From positions 48,578,076-48,642,075 of the forward strand of contig CM035162.1 in the NCBI GenBank assembly GCA_020205615.1: a stretch of 64,000 nucleotides of DNA, in the 5' to 3' direction. A program made the position numbers and the translations under genes. Shown piece after piece: positions 45,064 to 57,289 of this stretch. The stretch comes from Panax quinquefolius. Taxonomy: Eukaryota; Streptophyta; Magnoliopsida; Apiales; Araliaceae. Position 1 is the first letter of the stretch; the number at the start of each line of letters is the position of its first letter. A model generated the notes under the pieces. The model saw only the letters and a list, made by a program, of their open reading frames with translations, ran no database searches and was not told the DNA's origin.

Positions 45064-47400
45064 TTATATTTGGTGTGGAGCTTCTTTTAAGCTTAAAACC
45101 ACCTTAGCTTCATTATGACCCATAGTGCAGAGGAATTTTTCAATCTTCTCCATGGGTATTTTCCCTTTTGATTTGATGGTAAACTTCATCACTCGTTGGG
45201 GAAGATATAGTGGATTTTCCTTCGACACTGTAGCAGTGGTATGTGAGGTGGATGCTTTACCTTCTCCATAATTCCATGGCACTTTATGTAAGCTAACAAT
45301 AGGATATTGTGCTCTGCATGGCAAGTTGATTGGCTCGTGAGCAGCCACTTTCAAAGGATTGTTGTTCCCCTGAGTTGAATTGTTGGTATTGTGAGTGATT
45401 TGTTAGTCCCATCAGTCCTAGTGGATATAACTGCTACCAAACTCTTCCACTTAGTAGGACATGTATTCTCACTTGCAGGTAGCATGGTATCATTGTCTGC
45501 TAGTTGCTGGACACCGCTGTTAATGAGATTCTGGATAAGATGGCGGAGTGTCCAACATTCTTCTGTGTTGTGACCACGCGAATGGGAGTGATATTGACAT
45601 ACTCCATCAGAATTGTATCGTCCTAAACGGGGAATGATTGGAGGTAGAAGGGAAGTGATCCTTCCTTCATTGATTAGCATCTGAAGGATTTCCTCCATAG
45701 GTTGGCCCAGATATATGAATTCCCTTTGGTTGGCAAAATCTCGATGGGCTTTGGTATTCGCTCTCTTTATCACTTTGTCTTCCAGCATTTCATTTTCTGA
45801 AGGTGACGAGAGTATATTTGTGACAAGGGGAGGAGACTAGCATGCTCCTGGCTGACTAACTGGCGTGTCACTTGATGTTGATAGGTCACCAGTTCTGCCA
45901 TTTGTTCAATTTGCTTGCATAGAGCTTTCATCTTACGTTCCATTGTGAACTGGAACTTGGCATAATCCCATTTGTCCACACTGTCTTTGAGGGTCTGGGA
46001 GGATTCATAGTTAAAATTGGAACTCTGTCCATTGCTCCAATTGATCATGTTAACCTCTTCTTCTTTGTGTTGAGGAAGAGGTTGTCTTGAACGTGAGGCT
46101 GATCTAGTTTGGTGAGGTCTTGGATCTTATGTTTCAAGGCCCAACAATCCTGAGTATCATGTCCAGGTGCCCCGACATGATAAACACATTTCTGAGCCGC
46201 ATTCAAACCCCATCCATTAGGGCTGGCTGGTGGAAGAAGATTCATAATTTTCTTCTGTGTTGTCAGAAGAGTGAGAATATTCTCGAGTGTGTCCCCTAAG
46301 GGTGTAAACACTCGATGGCGTTTGACTTCTCCACCTTTTGGTATTTGAGGTTCAAGATCGCGTGCTTGAAAGGGAGTGTAGTTTCTCCTTTGAATAGGCA
46401 TGTTCTCGATTGCCTTTTGACCTCAGTAGTATGAGGGAAACATCTTCCTCTTTCTTTTATGGACCCTCCGGGGTTGTTTCCATAATTTTGGGATTGGATG
46501 TGATCGTAAATGACTTTAAGGGCGCCTAGGTCTTGAATTTTTCTCGGACTTCAATCCCATCTCACCATCTCCCCCATGTTTGACCATTTCGGAAAATGGT
46601 TTATTGATTCTGCTAAAACTCTTTCATAAAAAGGAGCTTCAGTATGTACTATGAAAGTCACGACCATCTCTGATTCTCATCATGGAAGGAATAACTTGGC
46701 GACCAGCGTCTCCACCTTTGAGCATACTCTAAAAGACTCGTTAGACTATTTCTTGATCTTGGTAATTTGATCTGGAGTCAAGAGCCACCGAGACCGAAAA
46801 GTCGTATTGAGTGAGGAAGGCGTGTGCTAGCTCTTCCCAGCTATGGATCTTTGAGTTCTCTAATCTTGTGTACCACGAATGGGCTTCTCCAGTCAGACTC
46901 TTCTCGAACAGTTGCATTCTGAGCTTCTCGTCCTCTGCATAAGATCCAAGTTCTCCAATAAATAATTTTAAATGTGTTTAAGGATCTCCTAACCCATCAT
47001 ATTTTTCAAAGTCAGGAGTCTTAAACTTTTCTGGATAATGAACACCAGGGAAAATGCAAAGATCAGCATATGAAACACTCCCGTGTGTTCCAATTCCTTT
47101 GATAGCACGAAGGGTATCTTCCATTTGGAGGACTTTCTTTTTGATGTCACCGGTGTCTGGATCTCCTATGAGATGGGTGGCATCATTAGTTTTGTTGGTC
47201 GTATCCAACTGCAGTTCAGGTATTTTAATGACCTGGTTTCCCCCTTGTGTAGAGGATTCAGCATGTACGGGCATTTTTGTACCCTGAGTAGACTGGGGTA
47301 GTTCTTTGAGTAGAACAACCAAATCTGTAATTTGTTTGCTTAATCCGTCGAATTCTTTGCGAGAAACTGGATTAAGGTCAGTTTGGTCAGATGACGACAT
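45064..47400 (-). pseudogene. Element J gag, decayed
   Basis: The start chosen is the ATG at 47400 (MSSSDQTDLNPVSRKEFDGL), rather than the in-frame upstream ATG at 47607, since the text before it is not gag-like. The capsid region reads KTPDFEKYDGLGDP, an in-frame TAA at 46978, then THLKLFIGELGSYAEDEKLR, SLTGEAHSWYTRL and SWEELAHAFLTQYDF. Two zinc-like motifs follow: CVYHVGAPGHDTQDCWALKH (about 46220) and CQYHSHSRGHNTEECWTLRH (about 45580), as in Tat/Ogre gag. The tail at 45354-45064 leads to protease. Several frame changes occur, notably 46400-46700. Confidence 0.82.
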
Positions 47401-48140
47401 GATTGATTGTGGAAACTTGGCGACCTTTTGGATTTTGATGAGGGGTAGTAGGTCTGATTGGTTCCCTGCAAAAGACTTGCATAGTTTAGTCTTTAGGGAA
47501 TGTGTGTATAATAACATGCTACGTGATGTGTCCATTTTAGGAATTTTATCCTGCAAAATGGATGTTAGCTGTTTTGTAATACAGGATAACATATTATGTA
47601 TGTACATTTCTTCATATTTCTCATTACATGGAGATAGATATGGAATGAAATTACAAGTAATTGTGTTTATAAGTAATTGAAATGAGAGAGCATGAAGAGA
47701 CTTTCCTCCGTTTTGGGTTTATCAGAGGCTGACCTATCTTAGGTTATTCTCGCGGCTTTTTGGCATGAAGGTTCCCAAATCATCGCAATTTACTCAATGG
47801 GAAATTAATCCGGTTTTTCAACTGGACCGAATTTGGGTGGTGCATTTCCTGAGCCTCGCGGGAATTAGTCTTCCTACGAGTCCAGTAATCAAACACCGAC
47901 GGGATAGCCTCCTGGTGGAGGGACCACACAACATACATTCATATACATCGCGTCTCACCGTATTGAAATGATGATACGTATGCGAAGCACTAATATCACT
48001 GTCGATATGGTGCGAAGCACTAAGTGCAATAAGTAAATGCATTCGTACACATTCATCATAAATGTAAATTCAACATCCATACACAAGCAGATAACAGTTT
48101 TGAAAAGATTGTAATAGCGGCTTAAGTCCTATTAATGGTG

Positions 48141-48158
48141 TCCCCAGCAGAGTCGCCA
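48141..48158 (-). other. Primer-binding site of element J
   Basis: The minus strand reads TGGCGACTCTGCTGGGGA two bases after the LTR end. Ogre/Tat-type elements use such a site; I believe it is complementary to a tRNA-Arg 3' end but cannot verify the tRNA. Confidence 0.82.
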
Positions 48159-48160
48159 CC

Positions 48161-48637
48161 TATCGACGTCGGGATTTTAATTGTCCCTTTTCGTTACTTG
48201 TTCTTTGGTGTTCTCATTATAGGTGAGATTTGTTTGAAAAAACAAGTGAAAAAGGTTCGACATGTATAATGTCGACGATGGACTGTTAAGAGTCTCTAGT
48301 TGGTTTTTTAAATGGTTGTACCAACACAACCGAGAAATGGTTTGCACATTGACCCAGTGATGTGACACTGCTAAACGGGTCGGTGAAACCGAGATTAATT
48401 AGGGTCCGGGGACTTGATTATGCAGAGGGAAGGTGTTAGGTACCCCCCGACATCCGTGTTACCACGATGATCGCCACTTTTCAATAAACTGTTATCTGAA
48501 TGTGTGTGTGTGTGGGTCAATGTGCTGTTATTTGGAAGTGGTGCGAGGCCTTGTTCACACCTATATACATAGGGTTTGAATTTATGTAAAAATTCAGTTT
48601 TTAGCAAGATATAGCAATGATGTTTTATAAAAAAGGT
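48161..48637 (-). mobile_element. 5' LTR remnant of element J
   Basis: The last 477 bases of J's 5' LTR, matching 28151-28665. It breaks off at 48637 in ATAAAAAAGGTTCA, where the 3' LTR continues with GGTTTTTCAAACC. Plus-strand gag of element F follows directly. Confidence 0.88.
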
Positions 48638-49566
48638 TCAGAGACGTGGAAAAAGTAGATCACCAAGATATTTGATGTCTTGGGATGCTCCGAGGAGCAA
48701 AAGGTTTCCTTTGCAACCGTCATGTTGCGAGGAGAGGCGATTCTTGGAGGAATCGATAAAAGCGTACTCGACTGCCCAGACCGAAGATGTCTTGGGAGAA
48801 GTTCCAAGAACCTTTCAATGACAAGTACTTTCCCGAAAGTATTCGTCACATGAATAAGGTAGAGTTCATCAAGCTGGAACAAAACAATATGACCGTGTCG
48901 CAGTACGAGGCTTAGTTTGCCGAGTTGTCCTGGTTCGCATCCCATTTAGTTGATAATGAGGAGAGAATTACGCGAATGTTTCTACGAGGTTTGAGACCCA
49001 AAATACGTCAATACCTCATTTCTCATAAATTGTGTTTGTATTCAGATGTTTTGAGTAGGGCTCAGTTATTAGAGCGCGATAATGAGTCAGCACAACCAAA
49101 AGGCAACGACCAACAACACGATAATAATCATATCGGTGGCAATGACCATCGGAACAATGATAACCATCGTGGGGGAAATTATCATGCCAAAAATGGTAAC
49201 CACTTTGGTGGTAATCATGGCCAAGATAATAGGAGTGGAAATTTCAAGAAGAGAAGGTTCAACAACGATGGAAAGATAGCAGAAGTAACACCCGTTTTCA
49301 AGGAAGGAGAACAACCACCAATTGTATGTTTCAAATGCGGAAGGGAGGGACATATCAGTCCAAGCTGCACGATGCAGTCCAAAGCATGTTATAAGTGTAG
49401 AAAAGAAGGTCACCTAGCTCGATTTTGTCGTGCACCAAAGTCAAGTCCAGCTGGGACGGTGGCACCAAAGGCGGATACGGATAAAACAAAGTCGGTGGTT
49501 TCAGGGAGAGCGTTTTTCGTGACTTCTCAAAAAGCGAGTAACCCGAACGAAGTTAGCACGGGTTAG
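48638..49566 (+). pseudogene. Element F gag, 5'-truncated
   Basis: It begins mid-capsid: KIFDVLGCSEEQKVSFATVM, LRGEAI, then by a frame shift MSWEKFQEPF-like and KVEFIKLEQNNMTVSQYEA text. From 48925 a 213-codon frame is open: FASHLVDNEERITRMFLRGL, RPKIRQYLISHKLCLYSDVL, a Gly/Asn/His-rich linker (about 49100-49230), and two intact CCHC zinc knuckles, CFKCGREGHISPSC and CYKCRKEGHLARFC. The nucleocapsid part is the best preserved gag end in the window. It lies directly downstream of the J LTR remnant, so no promoter or start of its own remains. Confidence 0.9.
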
Positions 49567-49950
49567 TTAATTATAAATTCTTGCTAAGTCTATACCTTAT
49601 TAGATACCGGTTCTACCCATTTTTTATCTCTCTTGCTTGCGCTCAACGTTTAAATTTGACTTCGGAGAAATTAAACTTTGACTTATTGGTTGAAACTCCG
49701 TTAGGAGAAACCATCATTACATCCACTATTTATAAATCTTGTTTGATTTAAATCGACACTTTCATGTTACCTGTCGATCTTATCTCTTTGAAAATACTTG
49801 CATTTGATGTGATTTTTGGAATCGATTGGTTAACTACTCATCATGCTTTTCGTAAGGTTGTTAGCTTTCATATTCCTAACCAACCTGTTATGCGAATTCA
49901 AGCAACCAAACCACTAAAGTCAATCATTGTTATATCAAGCCATAAGTAAA
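49567..49950 (+). pseudogene. Element F aspartic protease, decayed
   Basis: Follows gag after a stop. A frame reads CxVYTLLDTGSTHFLSL near 49585-49630, keeping the D-T-G active site. The end (49764-49949) reads LKILAFDVIFGIDWLTTHHA, then FRKVVSFHIPNQPVMRI. Stops and frame changes lie between them. Confidence 0.83.
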
Positions 49951-50219
49951 GAGCCCCGAGCCTTTCGCTGGTGAGTTCCAAGTCTTGGAATACACCGAAG
50001 CCAGAATATCCATAGGGGACGTCGTGAATAATGGTGGAAAGTTGATAGGTATCAATGTGACATGCTATGCAAGTCTTGGATGAGAGTCACAGTTTTGGAT
50101 GATATTTCTATTGTCAATAAATTTCCTGACGTATTCCTGAAGACTTCCTAGCCTACCCCTATAGCGTGAAATCAAATTTTGTATTGACCCCAGTACAAAA
50201 CCCATTTCTCAAACCCTCA

Positions 50220-50920
50220 AATATTTCTTCTCCTCTAACGAACATAACATGCGCCAAGGACGTTGGCTCGAGCTGTTGAAGATTACGACTATACCATTCA
50301 ATATCAATGTGGAAGAACAAACGTGGTAGCTGACGCGTTGAGTAGAAGATCATATGTGTTTACGAGTGCGATGTTGTTAACACAAAAACCCATTTCGTAT
50401 AACTTACAAATGATGAAGATAGAGTTAAAGACTCTAGGGACCCATGTGATGATGGCAAATATACGATTAGAATCGACTTTAATTGATAAAGTTCAAGTCT
50501 CTTAAGCTACATACCCAGAGCTGATGAATGTGAAGAAGAAGGTTCAAGAGGGCGTTATTCTAGAAGAAAAAATCGACGAAGAGAGTAAATCTCAATCCTC
50601 GATTTAATTGGCCCATTTGAAATCCTCGATGGAGTAGGAACTGTGGCCTATAGACTCGCCTTACCGCTAAGTATGTCTCATGTTCATAACATTTTTTTCG
50701 TATCGATATTACGTAATTATGTGGACGACCCAAATCACATTATTGAATTAGAACTAGACGAGATAGCAGAAGATTTAACGTTATGATGAGATACGTTAAA
50801 ATCTTGGATAAGAAGGATCATATTCGACACTCAAAGGTTATACCTCAAGAGTTAGAATCTGTCAAGGTATCCTCACATTTTTGGCATACCAGGTACGTAC
50901 GTAAATTTCGAGGACAAAAT
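50220..50920 (+). pseudogene. Element F RNase H tail joined to integrase end
   Basis: After a deletion of RT, text resumes at about 50225 with SNEHNMRQGRWLELL and, in the open frame 50263-50505, DYDYTIQYQCGRTNVVADAL and SRRS, the RNase H end. It continues into the linker (IELKTLGTHVMMANIRLEST). At about 50575 it jumps to the integrase C-terminus: LNPRF, EILDGVGTVAYRLALPL, SMSHVHNIFFVSILRNYVDD and PNHIIELELDEIAEDLT, then a decayed chromodomain tail. No catalytic integrase residues remain. Confidence 0.85.
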
Positions 50921-50921
50921 T

Positions 50922-50938
50922 TCATAAGGAGGGGAGAT
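50922..50938 (+). other. Polypurine tract of element F
   Basis: TCATAAGGAGGGGAGAT directly before the LTR start TGTAAGACCCCG. Confidence 0.9.
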
Positions 50939-51287
50939 TGTAAGACCCCGATTTTATGAAATGAAAGTATTCAATTTTCTTATAATTATTATTTTATTTC
51001 TTAAATGGTTAAATTGATAGAAAGTTAAAGTTAAGGGTGATATGTGAAATTTTTTGCAAAGTAAACAAGTTGTTATAAAATATTCGTTTGGTCGGGGAAT
51101 ATCCGTACAACTGGCACAATCATTGGTGGCCCCCATAATGGAAGTATTGTCGTAGTAAGAAAACGACAGAGTTATCATTTTATAAAAATAACGGCTAAAG
51201 TGTTACCGTTAAAACTGTTAAACTACCCGGTAGTAAAAGTACAGTAATACGCGTGGTTGCATAATAGCACACGGTATTGATTATTGA
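50939..51287 (+). mobile_element. 3' LTR of element F, truncated by LTR E
   Basis: First 349 bases of a Tekay-like LTR. It aligns with the start of LTR C (60995 downward on the minus strand), including GTTATAAAATATTCGTTTGG and AATAACGGC. It stops at TATTGATTATTGA, where LTR E begins. Confidence 0.88.
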
Positions 51288-52783
51288 TGTGACACCCCTA
51301 AATCCCGGTACTTCATTACCTCAAGATTTGGTGTTCACGTAATCAAACCATTCATTTATAACTACCCAATCATAAATAAAATTGAATAATAAACCTCTTA
51401 CATACGAAATTACATAAAATAAAATCTCCTAGGTTATCTAACCTTTACAAACAATCATTCATGTGGAAAATTTAAAATAAAATTCATTACAATCTTTAAA
51501 TCAAGGTCTGATAATAAAACTATCAAACTATTACAAGTCTTGATGCTTGTTCATCTTTCCCTTTCCTTTCTTCGGTGCTAGGTACGTCACCCTTTCCATC
51601 TTTAGTCAGAAGGATTTTACGAGGCAAGAGTGAGCAAACAAGGCTCACTTGAAATATCAATGAATAAAACTTTTACATTCTTTTGCCCATTCGGGGCTCA
51701 ATAGAATCCCGAACAATAAGTTCTATTAACTTCTTATACGTTCCTTGCCTATTCAGAGGCTTAAAAGAACTGAAACATTCCTTGCCCATTCAGGGGCTCA
51801 ATAGAATTGAAAAATAAATTCTATTAACATCTTAAACATTCAATTGAGGGTCTAATGACCATGAACCTTGTCCATAGTTATAAGTAATCTTTCAACTTTA
51901 ACTTTTAAAGTCATACGACTATAATGACTTCAGGGTACTTAAGGGGATCAACCCTTCGTACATGTATTGTATACAAACATTTCAGTGCAAAGTACAAAAC
52001 TAAGCGTATCCCCTATAAATAGGGTTGTTCATCTCAGTATTTTGAGTACAAGTCCGCCCCAAAGATAGTTTGGTTTGGATACACTTCAAGGTAATTTGGA
52101 ATTCAATGGACATCAACTAAGGATTAGTTGAATAAAAGATAATAACACTATGTTATTGAATAATCCTGACTGAATAAACATTTCTTTCTAAGTTCATGCT
52201 TTAGGGATAATCTAATAGCATAACAATTGAATAATCTATCATACCTTGCTTTGAACAACATTAAGCTAAGGTTACATCTTAGAATTTAATATCAAGCATG
52301 CATAACAACAATAATTGAACGATAAACTGGTTCAATAGAATAAAGGTACTTGCATGCTAATATAAAAGGTTTAGAGTTAAGAAAAACTTGCATAATAATA
52401 ATTACTATCTCAACAAAAATGTGGAGATGGGAAGCTTGTATCTTCATGAATAACTAGATACAGTTAAATTTCTTAATGGAAGAAAAACTTTACTCAATAT
52501 GAATTTTGCATAACAAAGCTTTAGGATTAGAAAACTTGCATAAACACAACAAACTAACTCAACGAAAGTATGGAGTTAGAGAACTTGCCTTGCGCGTAGA
52601 TTAAACAGTTATAATCCAAATCACAATTATCCTATATACATATGTTAACATGACATAATCAGTTAGTAACAACATACTATATCTCTACATCACATATGCT
52701 TTGATTATAAATTGTATAATCAAATTCTATCCATTAAAACTAATAACAATATTTGTTAATTAGTAATTCCATGTTCAATCATA
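51288..52783 (-). mobile_element. LTR E (family of element B), 3' part
   Basis: Minus-oriented LTR whose 3' end is at 51288 (TGTGACACCCCTAAATCCCGG on plus). It aligns with 6647 onward in the LTR of B, including tandem ~60-base units with TTGCCCATTCxGGGCTCAATA (51685-51850). It lies in the LTR of F; the five bases before it are ATTGA. It is interrupted by solo LTR G and continues at 57290. It is a 3' LTR or solo LTR; its far end is outside the window. Confidence 0.85.
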
Positions 52784-52788
52784 GTATT
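52784..52788 (+). other. Target-site duplication of solo LTR G, left copy
   Basis: GTATT; the same five bases follow at 57285-57289. Confidence 0.92.
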
Positions 52789-53547
52789 TGTAACAACCCA
52801 GAATTTTGGATTATCCAGAATTTAGGTTTAAAGAATTAGTTATTAATAAAATAAATTTTTATTAATACTATTTTGTGCTATGTGTTTATTAATCGTTTTA
52901 TAACCTAGAATGATTATTAATCGGGAGGATTCTGGCTATGAGCTAGATTAAACGAGTAAGAATTTTCAAGATGAAAATAAAATTTTTCCGGGAAAAAAAA
53001 TATTTTTGGGGAAAAAGACGAAATAGGCACTATTCACCAGACGAAACCTAAGGGTTAGGGTTTGAATAACCTAAGCCTTTCCGAGAGTTCGGTTTGTCGA
53101 AATGGCATTCCGTCGAAAGATTTGACGATAATATATCGTGAAAAGTTAAGTAAGCCGATAAAAGTTTTTCTCAAAAAACGTGCAGAAATCGGACAAAATA
53201 AAAATGACGAAAAGTACCGCTGTGTACTTTTCACTCGTTTAGCTACGTTAGGGGAAAACGTGAAGGAAAACGCTTAACGCCAAAAAGTGTTTTTTAGTTT
53301 TTCAAAGATCCGAAGAATACGTAAAAGTTAATCGGTAAAAGAAAGACGAAATATCCAAAAATATTTAGATTCCGAGAATCGCAGTTTTTAAAACTGTCGG
53401 ACGAAACCCGAAAGACGAAACTACGAAACTTAAGGGCTAAGCAAACTTGAGGGCTAAGTAAACTTAGTCCTTAAGTCTTGAATAGTAAGGAGGTGTGAAT
53501 AGTGATTTTAGGGGCGAACTGACTATTTTGCCCCTAATCTTGGTTTT

Positions 53548-53557
53548 CTATAAATAG
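53548..53557 (+). promoter_or_regulatory. TATA box in solo LTR G
   Basis: CTATAAATAG at 760 bases from the LTR start, with a (GA)n tract 50 bases downstream. It fits the promoter position seen in other LTRs here and sets the LTR orientation as plus. Confidence 0.62.
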
Positions 53558-53602
53558 AAAGCTTAAACTCATTTGTTTTGGATTTTGAAAATCCTACAAC
53601 AT

Positions 53603-53638
53603 TAAGAGAGAGGGAGAGAGAGAGAGAGAGAGAGAGAG
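53603..53638 (+). repeat. (GA)n microsatellite downstream of LTR G promoter
   Basis: About 35 bases of GA dinucleotide, close to the expected transcription start. Confidence 0.92.
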
Positions 53639-56600
53639 TTTGGATGGGAGGAGAAGGAAGAGGAAGGGCTAGCCCGTGTACAAACTTTGTCCGACGGGAG
53701 AAGATTAAAGAAGAACGGTAATCCGAACCCCAGTTCTTCTAATTTTTCTTTAAGTTTTTATGTTCAAAAACATAACTTAATGGGAATAAGAAGTAAAAGA
53801 GATTAGTAATGATTTCATATGGTTGAAATCATGAGAAAATAAGAAATAAGAAATAAGAAATTTAGTTTATAAATTTCTTAAGCAAGTGTAAGATTCGTGA
53901 GGATTTTGAGCGATCCGAATGAATATTATGAACGAGTAGGTGAATTACGTAAGGAATGATGTTCTACAACATCAAATTCCAAGAAAAAGTAGAACCTTAA
54001 TTCAAAATATCGATTAAAAATGAAGAACGAACGAAGAACACGAAGAACACGAAGAACGTTGTTGATGGACAAATTTAAAACCATCGTAGTGTAATTGTTG
54101 TTGATGGACAAGTTTAAAACCATCGCGTATAAGTTAGATGCTTATTGTTCGGTTAGTAACGTTAGAAACGTTCATGAAGAACGGATTAAAACTTAGCTAT
54201 AACGAAGTTATGGCGAAAAGTTCGTAAAAGACGAGCGAGAATTCGAATGTTAGTAAATGAACCCGAACGTGTAGGGTTTCATAAGAATGTAAGAGAACGT
54301 AGAAAACATGAGTCGTGGACTCAAAAAAAATAAATGAATTCTGAGTTTGGATGACTGAATTACGGACGAACGAACGAAGAATGTTAAAAATGTTAAAATG
54401 AATGAAGGGTTAAGATTAAGCCAATTGAATGGCATGCTAACGGATTCAGAACAAAGTTTTGTCCGAGGCATGTTAAAGTATATAAGAATAGAAGAGAATG
54501 GCTTTGGAATGACCTCGTTCCAAGTTATAACGAAGAAGTAATGAGATTTCAAAATCGGCATCTTAAGCTTGTTAAAGACTTAGAAAAATTTTATAGGTTT
54601 CATACTCTTGCCGCTCATGAAGTCGTGTCTCTTGGCCCAGGCGCCTCGTATGAGCTCCTACCATAATCGTCTGGAGAGTGGCACTGCAGCGTGAGAGATA
54701 ACAAAGGACTTGGCACCGCAAATTTCATCCGGAAGAGAGGAGAGAGAAGTAGGTCATTGCAGATACGAGATAAAGGGAAGGACGCACGCAGCCCTGCATG
54801 GCCGGCAAGAGAAATGCCTGAAATGAGATTTTTAGTTCTCAATTACTAGAGGATGTGCAAGAAAGAAATATGAACATAATGTTCAACTAATGTAACACTT
54901 AATCAAGTGTTTTAAACCTTCAATAAAGGTTGAACGAAAAGATTAAACGAGAATAAAAGACAAAGAATGTAGATGTGGGTTACGGAACCGATATCCGGAG
55001 ACCGTAGTCACGATGAACGAACGTGAGGGATTACTGTGATTGTGATTCCTTAGACGTTGAGTGAAGAAGGTAATGAATAACATTCCGATGTTATGTCATG
55101 GTAATGAGAGATGAATGTAAAGCGTTTAGACGTTGTGAACATAATGTTGTTGCGATGAACTATCGGTCTTAGCATACAACGGACTGTATGGCTTCGACAT
55201 TAAGAAAGAATAATGAACATGGGGTTCATGGGATGGATAACGGTGAATGCAATTAAAACCTTGAGTAAAGGTTGAATGAGAGATTAAGAGACGAGCAACG
55301 TGAACGTTGAATACGTAAATGATCCTCGTGAATCGTATTCGCGTTTGACGAACGTGCTAAGTATACCCTGGTTGTATGACTTAGACGTTTACAAAGGTAG
55401 TAAGTAAGATATATATGGTATCAAGAAAGCCATAACGAACGGTAAAAAGATTAATGAAAGCCGATTGTGAGTTGGATGATAATGTTAGAATGAAATGTAA
55501 GCGTTGAACACTTTAACCGACGTGAAGGTTGAGTGTACGCAAATATTAAACGGGTAGAACCAACACTCTGTGTATGGTTTAACCGTAATGTAATGAAGAC
55601 TATGTTTTAGCCGTGAACGGTGAAGAAACTAAGTTAAAGATAATAACATATAACGTTAAGAAGCCGAGTTAATAAGTATAACTTGGATAACGTTCCAAGA
55701 TGAATGAACTGGACGTTGTAAGGTATGAATAAGTTACTATGAAATGTTTAACGCTATGTTCTCATAGTATTGACATTGGATGATCGTTCCGAGTATACAA
55801 AAGATTGTATGACTTAGATGATAAAGAATAAATCCTGAGGTATGTCATTTAGTTTCCAGAAAGCCATAAGGAATAAGAAATTGACTTAACGAACATTATA
55901 ATTTAATAATTCGTATAAGTTAAGAGAAAGTTAGGTTGTGATACAATCGTAACCTTTGATGGTTGACATATGGGAGCTGGGCTAAATAATTCCTTCAGAG
56001 AGCGAAGGTATATACGAAACTGGCAACCGATCTAACTCACTGTGATGGCAGTGTAGATGAGACGGGAACTTGTTTGTTGGTTGTTTGTGGGAAACCACTC
56101 AGAGTACATTATGAACTACTAGCAGAGAAGCGATGTGTGCTGAGTCCTAGAGAAGTAATACGAAGAAGATAAGAATGTGAATCATCAAAGATGATGAACG
56201 TGTTGAGTAAGACATCTCCGTACATGAAACCGTAAACCGGTAATGAAAGTTAGTCTCGTAAAATTATATTGCAAGAACGCGAACCTTAAGAAGTAAAGTT
56301 TAAGTAAACCAATGTGTACGTCAAGTATATGACTAATTGGTGTACGTGTTATTTTCTTATGTGCTACATAGGAATGGGAATGAGCAATTCAGCGTAAGCT
56401 GTTGCTGTGCGTAAGGCAAGTTTCCTAACTTCATTCATATTTTTAAATGAATGCTAGTTTCTAAAACTTCTCAGATGTTGAACTTGAGAAGTTCTGTCTA
56501 TGTGCGAATGTGTGATATTTGTACAAGTTGGTAGAATGTATGAGGCCTTGTGCCACAATGTGAACACTTCGGTGTTTCTGTGAGATGAACTATTCTATGT

Positions 56601-57289
56601 TTGAACTGTTCAATAAAAGAAAGTTCTGTTTATACATGAACCATTATTGTTAAGTTTGTGCTATTGATTCTAACCCGACAGAATGTGCATGAAAGAGAGT
56701 AGAGAATGAAAGTATTTCAAAGTGCATGTAACTAATGTTTTAAGATGATAGGAATCAAGACTATTCCTATTATTCAAGCTACTTCGTAACCTTTGTTCGG
56801 TTATTGAAGTCTGAAAAGAATGTTAAACTCTTGAAGTTGTTTGTTCAACTGTTATGACTGGCTGGGCAATTGAATGCTCACACTTGCTTTAAATGAAAAC
56901 ATTTTTAGCGAACGATGTTAGAAAGAACTTAAGGATCCTGTATAGATCAAGCTGACGGTATCCAAATGAAGTGCCATTCAGAATGTGAATGAGGGAGAAG
57001 ATCAAGTGAAGACTTGTAATGTAGAAATATGAAAATTAAACTATAGAATAGTTTAATTAACGATTATGTATCCTTAGTGGTGGATAAAAGTCACTCGTGC
57101 AAGATGTAAAGAATAATGTAATTATCATTATTTGTAATGAGAAAGGTTATAAGGTTTCCAAAACCTGGGATTTGAGAGTGTATGTTGTTATATTTCAGTA
57201 TATAATGATGTATGCAGAATGAATGATGTACTCGTGACGTACGGAATCCGGGTGTGAAGATAGACCGGATTTCTGGGCGTTACAGTATT

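Larger units (their letters stand above)
28151..48637 (-). mobile_element. Tat/Ogre-like Ty3/gypsy element J, interrupted and truncated
   Basis: Minus-strand element holding, in its own order: 5' LTR remnant (48637-48161), PBS, gag, protease, G-patch region, RT, RNase H and integrase remnants, a 2.3 kb 3' region, polypurine tract and 3' LTR (30723-28151). It is split by element D at 35344-44291. The G-patch after protease, two CxxH-type gag motifs, LTR start TGTAxACACTC and PBS TGGCGACTCTGCTGGGGA point to the Tat/Ogre lineage. It inserted into the LTR of element I. RT to integrase is heavily deleted, and its 5' LTR joins element F at 48637. Confidence 0.85.
48638..51287 (+). mobile_element. 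Tekay-like element F, 3' part, internally deleted
   Basis: Plus-strand remnant starting within gag at the junction with J. It holds gag, protease, an RNase H scrap, integrase end, polypurine tract and the first 349 bases of the 3' LTR. It is closely related to D and C. The 5' LTR and gag start are missing, RT is deleted, and the 3' LTR is cut by LTR E at 51288. Confidence 0.85.
52789..57284 (+). mobile_element. 4.5 kb solo LTR G
   Basis: 4496 bases from TGTAACAACCCAG to TTCTGGGCGTTACA, flanked by a perfect GTATT duplication. The ends form the inverted TGTAAC/GTTACA typical of gypsy LTRs. Inside I find no PBS, no gag or pol motif and no second LTR copy, so this is a solo LTR left by recombination between two LTRs, or possibly a very degenerate short element. 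It contains a TATA box, a (GA)n run downstream of it, and long AT-rich coding-poor sequence. The 72-codon frame at 53062 has no recognisable domain. Confidence 0.85.

Noticed and set aside
53062..53277. 72-codon frame in solo LTR G
   Set aside because: It lies upstream of the LTR's TATA box in AT-rich LTR sequence, with no known motif.
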